Below, in pieces: positions 6,619 to 13,552 of a stretch of DNA of 17,162 bases. This DNA comes from an uncultured Mycoplasmatota bacterium (lineage in GTDB: Bacteria > Bacillota_I > Bacilli_A > RF39 > UBA660). The stretch spans positions 1-17,162 of the forward strand of contig USET01000009.1 in the NCBI GenBank assembly GCA_900553765.1, in the 5' to 3' direction. Below the pieces are notes generated by a model, which saw nothing but the letters and a program-made list of their open reading frames with translations, was not told the DNA's origin and searched no databases. The position numbers and the translations under genes are program-made. Each line of letters opens with the position of its first letter. Position 1 is the first letter of the stretch.

Positions 6619-7292
6619 TAAAAATCTTTAACCTCATTACTCAATTCTTTATTATCGACAAGAGACTCATGTAACTCCTCTTCTACTGTGTCTAAGTATA
6701 CCTCTTCAATACGGTCGACACGACATTTTTCTGCCATCAATATTGCTTCCACCTTATTCGTTGCATTTTCCACAGTATCATTTGTAACAACATAATTATA
6801 CTTAGTTACCTCGTTAATCTCCTGATAAGCACGTTTGAATCTTTTTAACACCTTTTCCTTTGTCTCTGTTCCTCGATTTTCCAAACGCTTTTTTAGTGTT
6901 CTCATACTAGGAGGTAAAATAAAAATAAATAGCCCTTGTGGATAGACATCTTTAATTTGTAGTGCTCCCTGTATTTCGATTTCCAAAATGACATCTTCTC
7001 CCTTGTTCAAATGTTCTAATACATAAGAACGCGGAGTTCCATAAAACTCATCTGCATAGGTAGCATGTTCTAAAAGTCCATTCTCTTTTATATTTTCCTT
7101 AAATTCTTTTTTAGATACAAAAAAATAGTCAACTCCATCCACTTCACCTTTTCTCGGCTTACGCGTCGTCATCGATACGGATTTCCATAAATTTTTATTT
7201 CTTTTTAATAATTCTGCACAAATCGTTCCTTTTCCAGCACCACTTGGACCTGAAATTACGATTAGTAATCCTTGTTTCTTCGTTTCTAACAT
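6618..7292 (-). CDS. gmk: Guanylate kinase
   Basis: Guanylate kinase converts GMP and ATP to GDP and ADP in the cytoplasm, an essential step in GTP and dGTP supply. The P-loop is GPSGAGKGT at residues 15-23. The GMP-binding region has SVSMTTRKPRKGEVDGVDYFF and, further on, FYGTPRSYV. Then come ILEIEIQGALQIK, IFILPPSMRTLKKRLENRGTE and RFKRAYQEINEVTKYNYVVTNDT. It is 224 aa, somewhat longer than the usual ~205 because of an acidic C-terminal tail. The ATG at 7290-7292 follows AGGAGG by 6 bases, while an in-frame TTG 6 bases earlier sits against the ribosome site. It has its own promoter and is followed by a coupled kinase-like gene. Confidence 0.97.
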   Translation of the reverse strand: MLETKKQGLLIVISGPSGAGKGTICAELLKRNKNLWKSVSMTTRKPRKGEVDGVDYFFVSKKEFKENIKENGLLEHATYADEFYGTPRSYVLEHLNKGEDVILEIEIQGALQIKDVYPQGLFIFILPPSMRTLKKRLENRGTETKEKVLKRFKRAYQEINEVTKYNYVVTNDTVENATNKVEAILMAEKCRVDRIEEVYLDTVEEELHESLVDNKELSNEVKDF

Positions 7293-7318
7293 ACACAACC
7301 TCCTCCTAATTTATATGT

Positions 7319-7347
7319 ATTATACTATTTCCTTTTATTTGAGGCAA
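7319..7347 (-). promoter_or_regulatory. Promoter of gmk
   Basis: -35 TTGCCT (7342-7347) and -10 TATAAT (7319-7324) on the minus strand are spaced by 17 bp, in the short gap after the RdgB-like gene. No terminator is seen in that gap, so readthrough from the upstream gene is also possible. Confidence 0.75.
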
Positions 7348-7358
7348 GTGTTATAGGT

Positions 7359-7943
7359 TTAATTTTTTCGCTCTATCTTTTCTAGTCTTCCTTGATCTTT
7401 CAAGTAATTAGCAAGTTGAACATAAGCCGTGCTATCCCAAAACTTCCATCTCTCATCATCTGGATAATGAGCTAATGTTTTATTTTCCCCCTTCGGTATA
7501 AATATAAAATCCCAACTCCATCCATTTTCTCCACTCGGTGCTTTTTCAATCGTTCCTTCCGTCTTAGAGGTAAATGTAACAGGTTCTTTCCCATACTCGG
7601 TGTAAGCAAGCACTTCTATAAAATATGCACTTCGATCTTCTATCTCATCTAGCAACTTTAAAACTCCATCTACTCCAAGTGTTTTTTCTACATATTTCGT
7701 ATATACACCTGGAAATCCTTTCAATGATGGAATAACCAAACCGGAATCGTTTTTCAACGTATTTTTCTTTAATAAGTCACTAGCATACTTAGACGAAAAT
7801 TTTGCAACTTCTTCCATCGTATCTGCTTGAATTTCAGGACAATCAATATCTTTTGCATCAATTTCAAATCCAAGAGGTTCTAAAAATCCTTTCGCTCCAA
7901 CTACTTTGTATTGATTTCCCGTAATATAAGTTATTTTTTTCAT
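7359..7943 (-). CDS. rdgB: RdgB/HAM1-family nucleoside triphosphate pyrophosphatase, divergent
   Basis: Members hydrolyse dITP, XTP and related non-canonical purine nucleotides to monophosphates, keeping them out of DNA and RNA. Diagnostic parts are TGNQYK at 8-13, PEIQ near 36, the catalytic NDSGL (D66) followed by FPGVYTKYV (77-85), and WDFIFIPKG at 144-152. The C-terminal SHR motif that normally contacts the base is absent; the matching place reads DDERWKFWDSTAYVQLANYL. So substrate choice may differ, or this is a distinct subfamily. Length (194 aa) is normal. The ATG is preceded by GAGGG. It has its own promoter embedded in the efp terminator region and lies ahead of gmk. Confidence 0.85.
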   Translation of the reverse strand: MKKITYITGNQYKVVGAKGFLEPLGFEIDAKDIDCPEIQADTMEEVAKFSSKYASDLLKKNTLKNDSGLVIPSLKGFPGVYTKYVEKTLGVDGVLKLLDEIEDRSAYFIEVLAYTEYGKEPVTFTSKTEGTIEKAPSGENGWSWDFIFIPKGENKTLAHYPDDERWKFWDSTAYVQLANYLKDQGRLEKIERKN

Positions 7944-7967
7944 ATCAATCCCTCACTTGATATCAGT

Positions 7968-7995
7968 ATTATACTACAATTAAAAAAAAGAACAA
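7968..7995 (-). promoter_or_regulatory. Promoter of the RdgB-like gene
   Basis: -10 TATAAT lies at 7968-7973 on the minus strand. A candidate -35, TTGTTC, stands 16 bases upstream (7990-7995), inside the stem and T run of the efp terminator. Terminator and promoter share the same bases. Confidence 0.55.
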
Positions 7996-8013
7996 TGAAT
8001 CTCATTATTCTTT
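7982..8013 (-). terminator. Intrinsic terminator of efp
   Basis: On the minus strand a 12-bp stem, AAAGAATAATGA with TCATTGTTCTTT (one G-U), is followed by an unbroken T run. The stem starts inside the efp stop codon (8012-8014). Confidence 0.9.
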
Positions 8014-8569
8014 ATGCACGTGATACGTATTTTCCATCTTTCGTAGAAACTAAGATTTTCTCTCCTTGTTCGATAAATAATGGTACTTTTACAAGTAACC
8101 CTGTTTCAATCGTAGCATCTTTTTGTGCATTGTTTGTCGTATTTCCTTTTACAGCACTCGTCGTTTCTGTTACTTCTACTTCGATTTTATCAGGAAGCAT
8201 AAGTCCTAACATTTCTCCTTGATAGAAAATAACTGTAACATCGAGACCATCTTTTAAATAATTTACATCATCTCCAAGTTGATCCTTTGAAAGTTCTACT
8301 TGTTCATATGTCTCCATATTCATGAATGTATAAGTATCTCCAGATGAATATAAGAATTGCATTTCTTGCTTATCAATATGAATCTTTTCTACCTTGATAT
8401 TAGAGTTAAATGTCTTCTCGATCGTTGCTCCTGTTCTTAAGTTCTTTAACTTTGTACGAACGAAAGCTGGTCCCTTTCCAGGCTTTACGTGTAAAAATTC
8501 AATAATTTGATAGATGCATCCATCGTATCCAATTGTCATTCCGTTTTTAATATCGTTAATGTTAATCAT
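8012..8569 (-). CDS. efp: Translation elongation factor P
   Basis: EF-P binds the ribosome between P and E sites and relieves stalling at proline runs. The 185-aa length is standard. The tip loop of domain I reads KPGKGPAF, with K32 at the position modified in B. subtilis EF-P. Other family segments are FVRTKLKNLRTGATIEKTF, FLYSSGDTYTFMNMETYEQ and the C-terminal TNNAQKDATIETGLLVKVPLFIEQGEKI. The ATG at 8567-8569 is chosen because AAAGGAG lies 8 bases upstream; an earlier in-frame start at 8590 would lie in the rpmG terminator T run. The only promoters seen are ahead of rpmG, so efp probably depends on readthrough of the rpmG terminator. No EF-P modification gene is in the window. Confidence 0.97.
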   Translation of the reverse strand: MININDIKNGMTIGYDGCIYQIIEFLHVKPGKGPAFVRTKLKNLRTGATIEKTFNSNIKVEKIHIDKQEMQFLYSSGDTYTFMNMETYEQVELSKDQLGDDVNYLKDGLDVTVIFYQGEMLGLMLPDKIEVEVTETTSAVKGNTTNNAQKDATIETGLLVKVPLFIEQGEKILVSTKDGKYVSRA

Positions 8570-8588
8570 ACTTTTTTCTCCTTTACCC

Positions 8589-8615
8589 AAAAAATAAGGT
8601 TTCTACCCTTATTTT
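8589..8615 (-). terminator. Terminator between rpmG and efp
   Basis: On the minus strand AAAATAAGG (8607-8615) pairs with CCTTATTTT (8591-8599) around a 7-base loop, and the Ts continue to 8589. The stem overlaps the rpmG stop (8614-8616). It probably sets the ratio of rpmG to efp expression. Confidence 0.8.
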
Positions 8616-8781
8616 ATTTTTTCTCTTTATGTACTGTCGTCGTTTTACAGTTTGCACAGTATTTTTTTAATTCTAAACGTTCTGTTGTATTCTTTTTATT
8701 TTTTTCAGTACGATAGTTTTCTCTTTTACACTCTGTACATTGTAATGTAATGCGTTCTCTATTTTCTCCTTTTTTTGCCAT
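8614..8781 (-). CDS. rpmG: 50S ribosomal protein L33, zinc-binding form
   Basis: A 55-aa L33. Two Cys pairs, CTEC (15-18) and CANC (42-45), mark the zinc-ribbon form. The start [15 protein letters not shown] and the [11 protein letters not shown] segment fit the family. The ATG at 8779-8781 follows AAAGGAGG. In Staphylococcus a sodA-pbp-rpmG order occurs, and the same order is seen here. Many Bacillota carry a second, zinc-free L33 induced under zinc shortage; none is seen in this window. Two candidate promoters lie in the 116-base gap upstream. Confidence 0.95.
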   Translation of the reverse strand: MAKKGENRERITLQCTECKRENYRTEKNKKNTTERLELKKYCANCKTTTVHKEKK

Positions 8782-8811
8782 GTGTGTTACCTCCTTTGCA
8801 CGCGTAATAAC

Positions 8812-8839
8812 ATTATAACAAATAATTTGTTATTTTCAA
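8812..8839 (-). promoter_or_regulatory. Proximal promoter of rpmG with internal palindrome
   Basis: -35 TTGAAA (8834-8839) and -10 TATAAT (8812-8817) on the minus strand are spaced by 16 bp. A perfect 9-1-9 palindrome, ATAACAAAT / ATTTGTTAT (8815-8833), fills the spacer and touches the -10. It is placed like a repressor operator, although its AT-richness raises the odds of chance. Confidence 0.7.
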
Positions 8840-8864
8840 AGACTTTTTAAAAGTTCCATTCAAT

Positions 8865-8892
8865 AATATATCACAATTATTCAAATTGTCAA
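8865..8892 (-). promoter_or_regulatory. Distal promoter of rpmG
   Basis: -35 TTGACA (8887-8892) and -10 TATATT (8865-8870), spaced by 16 bp, begin 5 bases after the PBP stop codon. It would give a leader of about 75 bases before rpmG. Confidence 0.65.
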
Positions 8893-8897
8893 ATATC

Positions 8898-10994
8898 TTA
8901 TGGATACATTTCAAAATATTTATTTGATACCTGTTGTGAAATACGTTTATTGACTGTCGACTCATACGATGACGGAGCACCTTGATAATAGATATCTGGC
9001 GAAATCACTGTAAACGTCACTTTAGGATCATCATAAGGGGCATATGCAACGAATGTATTCGTAATCGTCTCAAGATCGACAACGCCATCTCCATCTGTAT
9101 CGACGAAGCTCTGTGATGTTCCTGTTTTTCCAGCTGGCTTATACGCTAAATTCATAAATCCACTACCCGTTCCATTTGTCGTCATAACCTCTTTAAATCC
9201 TTCTTCCACTCGATCCAAATACTCTTGCTTTGTGTCCACTTTATTGAGTACTTCAGGTGAAGTTTGACTGAGTAAATTTTGTAGTGGCTTTTTCTCTGGC
9301 TTATAAACTTCTTTTAGTAGGTAAGGTCTTACTCTCGTACCATTATTAGCAAGCGTTCCTATATATTGTGACAACTGCACTGGTGTATATGTATCATACT
9401 GTCCAATAGAAAAATCCAGCAAATGTCCAGTTACTTCACTCTTCCCCTTATATCCTAAACTTTCTACAGGTAAGTCGATCCCTGTTTTTACACCAAGACC
9501 AAATTGAGCAAAAGTATTACGATAAATATCAAATGCTGTCTTATCGATCGATAACGGTTTATCGTATACGTAATTTCCCTTTCCCACTTTGATCGCCGTG
9601 TTAAATTGATATGTGTTAGAAGAATATTTCAATGCTGTAATATCGTTCAAATTTCCTAAATACTTCCAAGAACATTTAATCGGAGTTGCCGCAATCTTGA
9701 TACAAGTATCGTAGCGTTTTTCACCAATTTTTAAAGCACCTGTATTATATCCAACAATGTGAGATGCACCCTTCACGACAGAACCTACAACAACCGGCGA
9801 AGTTGTAATCCCTGGTGTATAATCATATACTTTGTAGCTTCCATCCGCTTCTTGTTTCACTTGTTTTCCAGCCATTGCGAGAATTTCTCCGGTCTTTGGA
9901 TTCTGAATTACGACAAAAGAACGATCGTAATATTTTGTATTTGGCTCAGTCTTTGCCTTTAATACCTCTTCTGTTAAAATGCGTTCTACTTCTTTTTGCA
10001 ATTCAATATCGATCGTAAGTACGACGTCATTTCCTCTTGATCCTTCTTTTACAAGCTTATACTCTCCAGAATTCGTAATCTCGTATACGTTCTTTTCCCC
10101 TTTTAAAACGTCTTCGTATTGATACTCTAAATAACTTGTTCCAACACGATCATTTAAACTATATCCTTTTGATAGATAATAGTTCTTAAGCTCGTATGGA
10201 ATTCCACTTTCACTTGTCGAAACACTTCCTAATATCGTTCTAAACACTTCTCCATAAGGATAACTTCTCTCCCAATCCAAACGCGTATTGATTCCATTTA
10301 AATTAGCTACATTTTCGCTAACCTTAGCATACTCTTCATCCGTAATTCCTTCTTTTTTAATCACTTTTTCCGCATAAGAATATCCTGTATTCATTAGTGC
10401 ATAAATATATGCAGCCTCGCGATCGATATCAGTCAATTGAGCAAGCTCTTCTTCCGTTACCCTCTCTAATTTATAATTTTCGATATCCTTAGAAGTTAAT
10501 TTTCTCTCTTTTACCTTTTGTCTTTCTTTCTTTGTAATTTTAGCATCTGCCTTTTCTGGATTTTTTAATACCCAATAATTGCGTAATTGCTTATCTGTCA
10601 ACTTCGTATAATCCACACTGATATACTCTGCCACTTTCATAGCAAGTGCTAACTCTTGCTCTGTCGTTACTCCATTTGGCTTTTTATAATAAATCACTTT
10701 CACAGGTATATTATCGACAATCAAACGATGATTGCGATCGTAAATTCTACCTCGTGGTGCACTACTTCCCTCTACTGTATTCTCTGTCAATTTCTCTACT
10801 TGATTGATATAATATTCGTTTTGAATAATTTGAACATAAAATAAATTTGCAATCATTATCATGATAATTACGATAATTAAAATCATCAATATATTGTATC
10901 TTTTTTCTATGACTTCTTTCATATCCTTGTATTTATTGTAATAACTATAACGTATATTTTGATGTGTATTAATTCTCTTTGATCGTCTTCTCAT
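8898..10994 (-). CDS. Class B penicillin-binding protein (peptidoglycan transpeptidase)
   Basis: A cell-wall cross-linking enzyme with one membrane anchor and an extracytoplasmic transpeptidase domain, probably the partner of an elongation-type SEDS glycosyltransferase. There is a basic cytoplasmic start, a membrane helix at about 34-57, and a PBP dimerisation domain (SAPRGRIYDRN at 78-88 through about 330). The catalytic triplet is S405-V-V-K408, S458-S-N460 and K623-T-G-T626. An acidic loop DTDGDGVVDLE (632-642) right after KTGT looks like a calcium-binding loop. Residues about 130-185 hold a charged Lys/Glu-rich part. The ATG at 10994 has a modest AGGA site and overlaps the 3' end of sodA by 26 bases in another frame, so translation is coupled. 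The neighbourhood suggests B. subtilis PBP2A or S. aureus PBP3 equivalence. Confidence 0.95.
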   Translation of the reverse strand: MRRRSKRINTHQNIRYSYYNKYKDMKEVIEKRYNILMILIIVIIMIMIANLFYVQIIQNEYYINQVEKLTENTVEGSSAPRGRIYDRNHRLIVDNIPVKVIYYKKPNGVTTEQELALAMKVAEYISVDYTKLTDKQLRNYWVLKNPEKADAKITKKERQKVKERKLTSKDIENYKLERVTEEELAQLTDIDREAAYIYALMNTGYSYAEKVIKKEGITDEEYAKVSENVANLNGINTRLDWERSYPYGEVFRTILGSVSTSESGIPYELKNYYLSKGYSLNDRVGTSYLEYQYEDVLKGEKNVYEITNSGEYKLVKEGSRGNDVVLTIDIELQKEVERILTEEVLKAKTEPNTKYYDRSFVVIQNPKTGEILAMAGKQVKQEADGSYKVYDYTPGITTSPVVVGSVVKGASHIVGYNTGALKIGEKRYDTCIKIAATPIKCSWKYLGNLNDITALKYSSNTYQFNTAIKVGKGNYVYDKPLSIDKTAFDIYRNTFAQFGLGVKTGIDLPVESLGYKGKSEVTGHLLDFSIGQYDTYTPVQLSQYIGTLANNGTRVRPYLLKEVYKPEKKPLQNLLSQTSPEVLNKVDTKQEYLDRVEEGFKEVMTTNGTGSGFMNLAYKPAGKTGTSQSFVDTDGDGVVDLETITNTFVAYAPYDDPKVTFTVISPDIYYQGAPSSYESTVNKRISQQVSNKYFEMYP

Positions 10995-11586
10995 AACGTT
11001 TTCCTATCTCTTTGAAGTCAATGATAGAAAAAAAGTCTGAAATATATTGATTGCGTTTATGATAATCATCTAAATAATAACTATGTTCCCATAAATCAAG
11101 AGCGGCAATCGGTATCATGCCATAACTATATGGAGTCTCTTGATTGCTTAGATTGATCACTTCAATTCCGTGATTTTTATCCACAACGATAAATGTATAT
11201 CCACTTCCAACCATCAAATTGGCTTTACGCATCACTTCAATTTGGAAAGCATCCCATGACCCATATTGTTTTTCAATCTGCTTTCTTAACTCTCCCATTG
11301 GTTCTACATTTTTCTCGGGACTCATAGATGTAAAATATAGTTCGTGATTCAATACCCCGCCTAGTAAAAACAAAACTTGATCTCTTTGATCTACGGGAAA
11401 AATATCCAAATGGTCCAATAGTTCCACCATAGAATAGCGATAATCATAATTTAATTCTTTTAATAATTTGTTTAGACGTTCTAAGTAACTCGTATACAAT
11501 TTATCATGATGTAAATAAATTGTCTGATAACTAAGTAACGGTTCAAACGCATCATAACTATATGGCAATTTCATCAATTGATACAT
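10969..11586 (-). CDS. sodA: Fe/Mn-family superoxide dismutase
   Basis: It converts superoxide to oxygen and hydrogen peroxide in the cytoplasm. The four metal ligands are present: H26 (YLHHDK), H81 (LNHELYF), D164 and H168 (DLWEHSYYLD). Q149 in LSNQETP and the GG before the second histidine fit the manganese type, and Y34 is kept. Unusual points: the residue matching the conserved gateway H30 is Leu, and the usual GSGWAWL tryptophan is replaced in GSGYTFI (Y130). It is therefore divergent, but all ligands are intact. The ATG follows AAGGAG at a good distance. No strong promoter is seen; a poor TATAGA lies about 15 bases before the start. Its last 26 bases overlap the PBP gene. Confidence 0.93.
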   Translation of the reverse strand: MYQLMKLPYSYDAFEPLLSYQTIYLHHDKLYTSYLERLNKLLKELNYDYRYSMVELLDHLDIFPVDQRDQVLFLLGGVLNHELYFTSMSPEKNVEPMGELRKQIEKQYGSWDAFQIEVMRKANLMVGSGYTFIVVDKNHGIEVINLSNQETPYSYGMIPIAALDLWEHSYYLDDYHKRNQYISDFFSIIDFKEIGKRYEKTIKEN

Positions 11587-11646
11587 CTTATCACTCCTTA
11601 TCTATAGTGTACTCCTATTCTTCGTTCATTATTACAAGCTCTCACA

Positions 11647-11652
11647 TATAAT
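11647..11652 (+). promoter_or_regulatory. -10 box of the DUF2624-like gene
   Basis: TATAAT at 11647-11652 lies 16 bases before the ATG at 11669. The best -35 is only TTCATT, 16 bases upstream, so this is a weak or activator-dependent promoter. It is divergent from sodA. Confidence 0.45.
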
Positions 11653-11668
11653 AAATAGAGGTGAGATC

Positions 11669-11932
11669 ATGTATCATTTTTTCATTCGAAAGTATATTCA
11701 AAACATAACTGAAAAAGACATTATAAAATTCGCGTTGTCACAAGGAATTGAATTATCGGAAAACGAAGTAAAATTATTTTACCATCATGTCAAACAAAAT
11801 TGGGAAACCGTCTTATACGGAGATCCAACAACTCTATTTCAAGCGGTAAAATCTGAAGTTAGACCCGAGACTTATCAGAAAATGATTGAATTATATCAGT
11901 ACTTTAAAGAAAAATATCAATCTTACTTATAA
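11669..11932 (+). CDS. Small DUF2624 (YqfT)-like protein
   Basis: An 87-aa soluble, helical protein of unknown role. Its pattern (NITEKDIIKFALSQGIELSENEV, then a helix, then a second pair of helices ending PETYQKMIELYQYFKEKY) resembles B. subtilis YqfT, which sits beside the endonuclease IV gene as here. It starts at ATG with GAGGTGA 7 bases upstream. It is the only plus-strand gene in the first 15 kb. It converges on nfo, and the two stop regions overlap by 10 bases with no terminator between them. The family call rests on remembered pattern plus neighbourhood. Confidence 0.75.
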   Translation: MYHFFIRKYIQNITEKDIIKFALSQGIELSENEVKLFYHHVKQNWETVLYGDPTTLFQAVKSEVRPETYQKMIELYQYFKEKYQSYL

Positions 11933-12837
11933 AAATTTCTAATATGTTCTAATAACTCTGTATCATACTTACCATTTCGAAACATATCTATTTCAAATCG
12001 ATATGGCGGATATACTTTCTCTTTGGCGTTATCTTCTTTCGTCACGTAAGGTGTTTCTAATATTTTAGGAACATCTTTTAATTTTGGATGTGTCACAATT
12101 TTATATAACGTATCAAAACCAAGCGTACCAAGACCTATATTCTCATGACGATCTTTATGCGCTCCACAAACATTTTTACTATCGTTCACATGAACACATC
12201 CGATACGATCGATGCCAATTTTTTCGTCAAATTCACTTAAAAAATCATCAAACTTCGTCATATCGTATCCGGCATCGTTCAAATGACAAGTATCAATGCA
12301 TACTTTCAAGTATTCAGAATGATCTACACCTTCTATAATTTTCTTTAGCTCATCCAAATTTCCTATCTCTGTTCCTTTTCCCGCCATCGTCTCCAGACAA
12401 ATATATGTCGATTCTTCCGTCGTCAATACCTGGTTTAATCCATCGATAATATTTTGAATGCCCTCTTCTCTCGTCTGTGACACATGACTTCCAGGATGTA
12501 AAACGAGACGTGTCATTCCTAATTTCGCACAACGATCCATTTCTTCCCTTAGAAATTGAATTGCGAACCTGTGATTATCAGGTTTTGCAGTATTTGCTAA
12601 ATTGATGATATACGGTGCATGCACGACGACATCTACTGGATCGATCCCATTTTCTTCCATCAATTGATATCCTTCTTGCGTCAACTTATCATCGATCGGA
12701 TAGCGCGCTGTATTTTGTGGAGCTCCCGTATAAAACATAAATGTATTCGCTCTATAACTAACCGCTTCTTTTACACTTCCCACAAGTTGTGTATTTTTCT
12801 GAAAAGAAACGTGTGACCCTATGATTAATTCCTTCAT
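11923..12837 (-). CDS. nfo: Endonuclease IV (AP endonuclease)
   Basis: It cuts DNA 5' of abasic sites in base-excision repair, using three zinc ions in a TIM barrel. All nine expected metal ligands can be placed: H73 (VHAPY), H114 (LHPGSH), E149 (CLETM), D182 and H185 (IDTCHLNDAGYD), H216 (VHVND), D229 and H231 (KDRHENIGLG) and E261 (ILETPY). The 304-aa length is slightly above normal. The ATG is preceded by GGAGG. It has its own extended -10 promoter. The 3' end overlaps the convergent DUF2624-like gene by 10 bases. Confidence 0.97.
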   Translation of the reverse strand: MKELIIGSHVSFQKNTQLVGSVKEAVSYRANTFMFYTGAPQNTARYPIDDKLTQEGYQLMEENGIDPVDVVVHAPYIINLANTAKPDNHRFAIQFLREEMDRCAKLGMTRLVLHPGSHVSQTREEGIQNIIDGLNQVLTTEESTYICLETMAGKGTEIGNLDELKKIIEGVDHSEYLKVCIDTCHLNDAGYDMTKFDDFLSEFDEKIGIDRIGCVHVNDSKNVCGAHKDRHENIGLGTLGFDTLYKIVTHPKLKDVPKILETPYVTKEDNAKEKVYPPYRFEIDMFRNGKYDTELLEHIRNFYK

Positions 12838-12855
12838 AACAACCTCCGTTTTATT

Positions 12856-12864
12856 ATTATACCA
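12856..12864 (-). promoter_or_regulatory. Extended -10 promoter of nfo
   Basis: TATAAT at 12856-12861 on the minus strand is preceded by TGG, giving an extended -10, and stands about 20 bases ahead of the ATG. No good -35 was found. Confidence 0.6.
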
Positions 12865-12922
12865 TGCTTTATAAAAGAATAAAATGAGATCTACTTATTT
12901 TTCACAAAACTTTAATGCAAAG

Positions 12923-12949
12923 AAAAAAAGGAGGATAAAACTCCCTTTT
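12923..12949 (-). terminator. Intrinsic terminator of the pilin-like gene
   Basis: On the minus strand AAAGGGAG and CTCCTTTT form an 8-bp stem (one G-U) with a 7-base loop, followed by Ts. It lies about 27 bases after the stop codon. Confidence 0.8.
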
Positions 12950-12975
12950 CATATTGTATTTTTAATACATTTCAA

Positions 12976-13416
12976 CTATTCTGTTTCTGTATCTTCTTGC
13001 CATTCACCGTTGGCATCCATTGTAAAGCTGTATCCAGAAATTGTGATTGTTGAACCGCTTCCAACAGTTCCGTTTGTAATTACTAAATTGTGACGATCTG
13101 GTTTTGTTCCCTTATAATTGATATTTGCTGTCTTTTTAGTTCCAGCTGCCCCACTATTCATTAATGGTGTAAAGGAAACTGTACCAACTACTGTTTGTGG
13201 CGAGTCTGGTGAGATTGTCGTATCTTTGATCATTTCAGTAGCAATTGTATTTTCCATTGCTTTGACATAACCATACGCACCATTCTTAGCTGATCCCTTT
13301 CTAGCATCGTCGATTACTCCCATAATTAAAGGTGTTGCAATCAATGCGATAACTGCTAAGATTACGATAACTGCTAACAACTCAATCAACGTAAACCCTT
13401 TTGAATTTGTCTTCAT
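12976..13416 (-). CDS. Type IV pilin-like protein (prepilin-type N-terminus)
   Basis: A 146-aa protein with a class III signal: MKTNSKG before the cut, then FTLIELLAVIVILAVIALIATPLI. A prepilin peptidase would cleave after G7, leaving F as residue 1 and the required E at position 5. The hydrophobic helix is followed by DDARKGSAKNGAYGYVKAMENTI and a small C-terminal beta domain rich in Thr, Ser and Gly, ending acidic. It may be a major pilin or a pseudopilin of a competence or secretion filament. No assembly ATPase, platform protein or prepilin peptidase is in the window. The ATG follows AGGAGG. It has its own promoter and terminator, so it is expressed as a single gene. Confidence 0.9.
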   Translation of the reverse strand: MKTNSKGFTLIELLAVIVILAVIALIATPLIMGVIDDARKGSAKNGAYGYVKAMENTIATEMIKDTTISPDSPQTVVGTVSFTPLMNSGAAGTKKTANINYKGTKPDRHNLVITNGTVGSGSTITISGYSFTMDANGEWQEDTETE

Positions 13417-13444
13417 ATTCTCCTCCTTCTATTATTACAATAAT

Positions 13445-13473
13445 AATATACCATTATTTTAACTAAGAATCAA
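13445..13473 (-). promoter_or_regulatory. Promoter of the pilin-like gene
   Basis: -35 TTGATT (13468-13473) and -10 TATATT (13445-13450) on the minus strand are spaced by 17 bp, with TGG just ahead of the -10. Confidence 0.75.
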
Positions 13474-13528
13474 GCTATTTCATGCGCCGAGCTCATAAAA
13501 TCCCATGATTTTACAATTGATCCAATAC

Positions 13529-13552
13529 AAAAAACATCCCATAGGATGTTTT
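13529..13552 (-). terminator. Intrinsic terminator of the 440-aa surface-protein gene
   Basis: On the minus strand AAAACATCC (13544-13552) pairs with GGATGTTTT (13531-13539) around a 4-base loop, and the Ts continue to 13529. The stem starts inside the stop codon (13551-13553). Confidence 0.92.

Noticed and set aside
8570..8590. Upstream start for efp, 21 bases earlier
   Set aside because: It lies in the T run of the rpmG terminator, and the standard 185-aa EF-P start has its own ribosome site.
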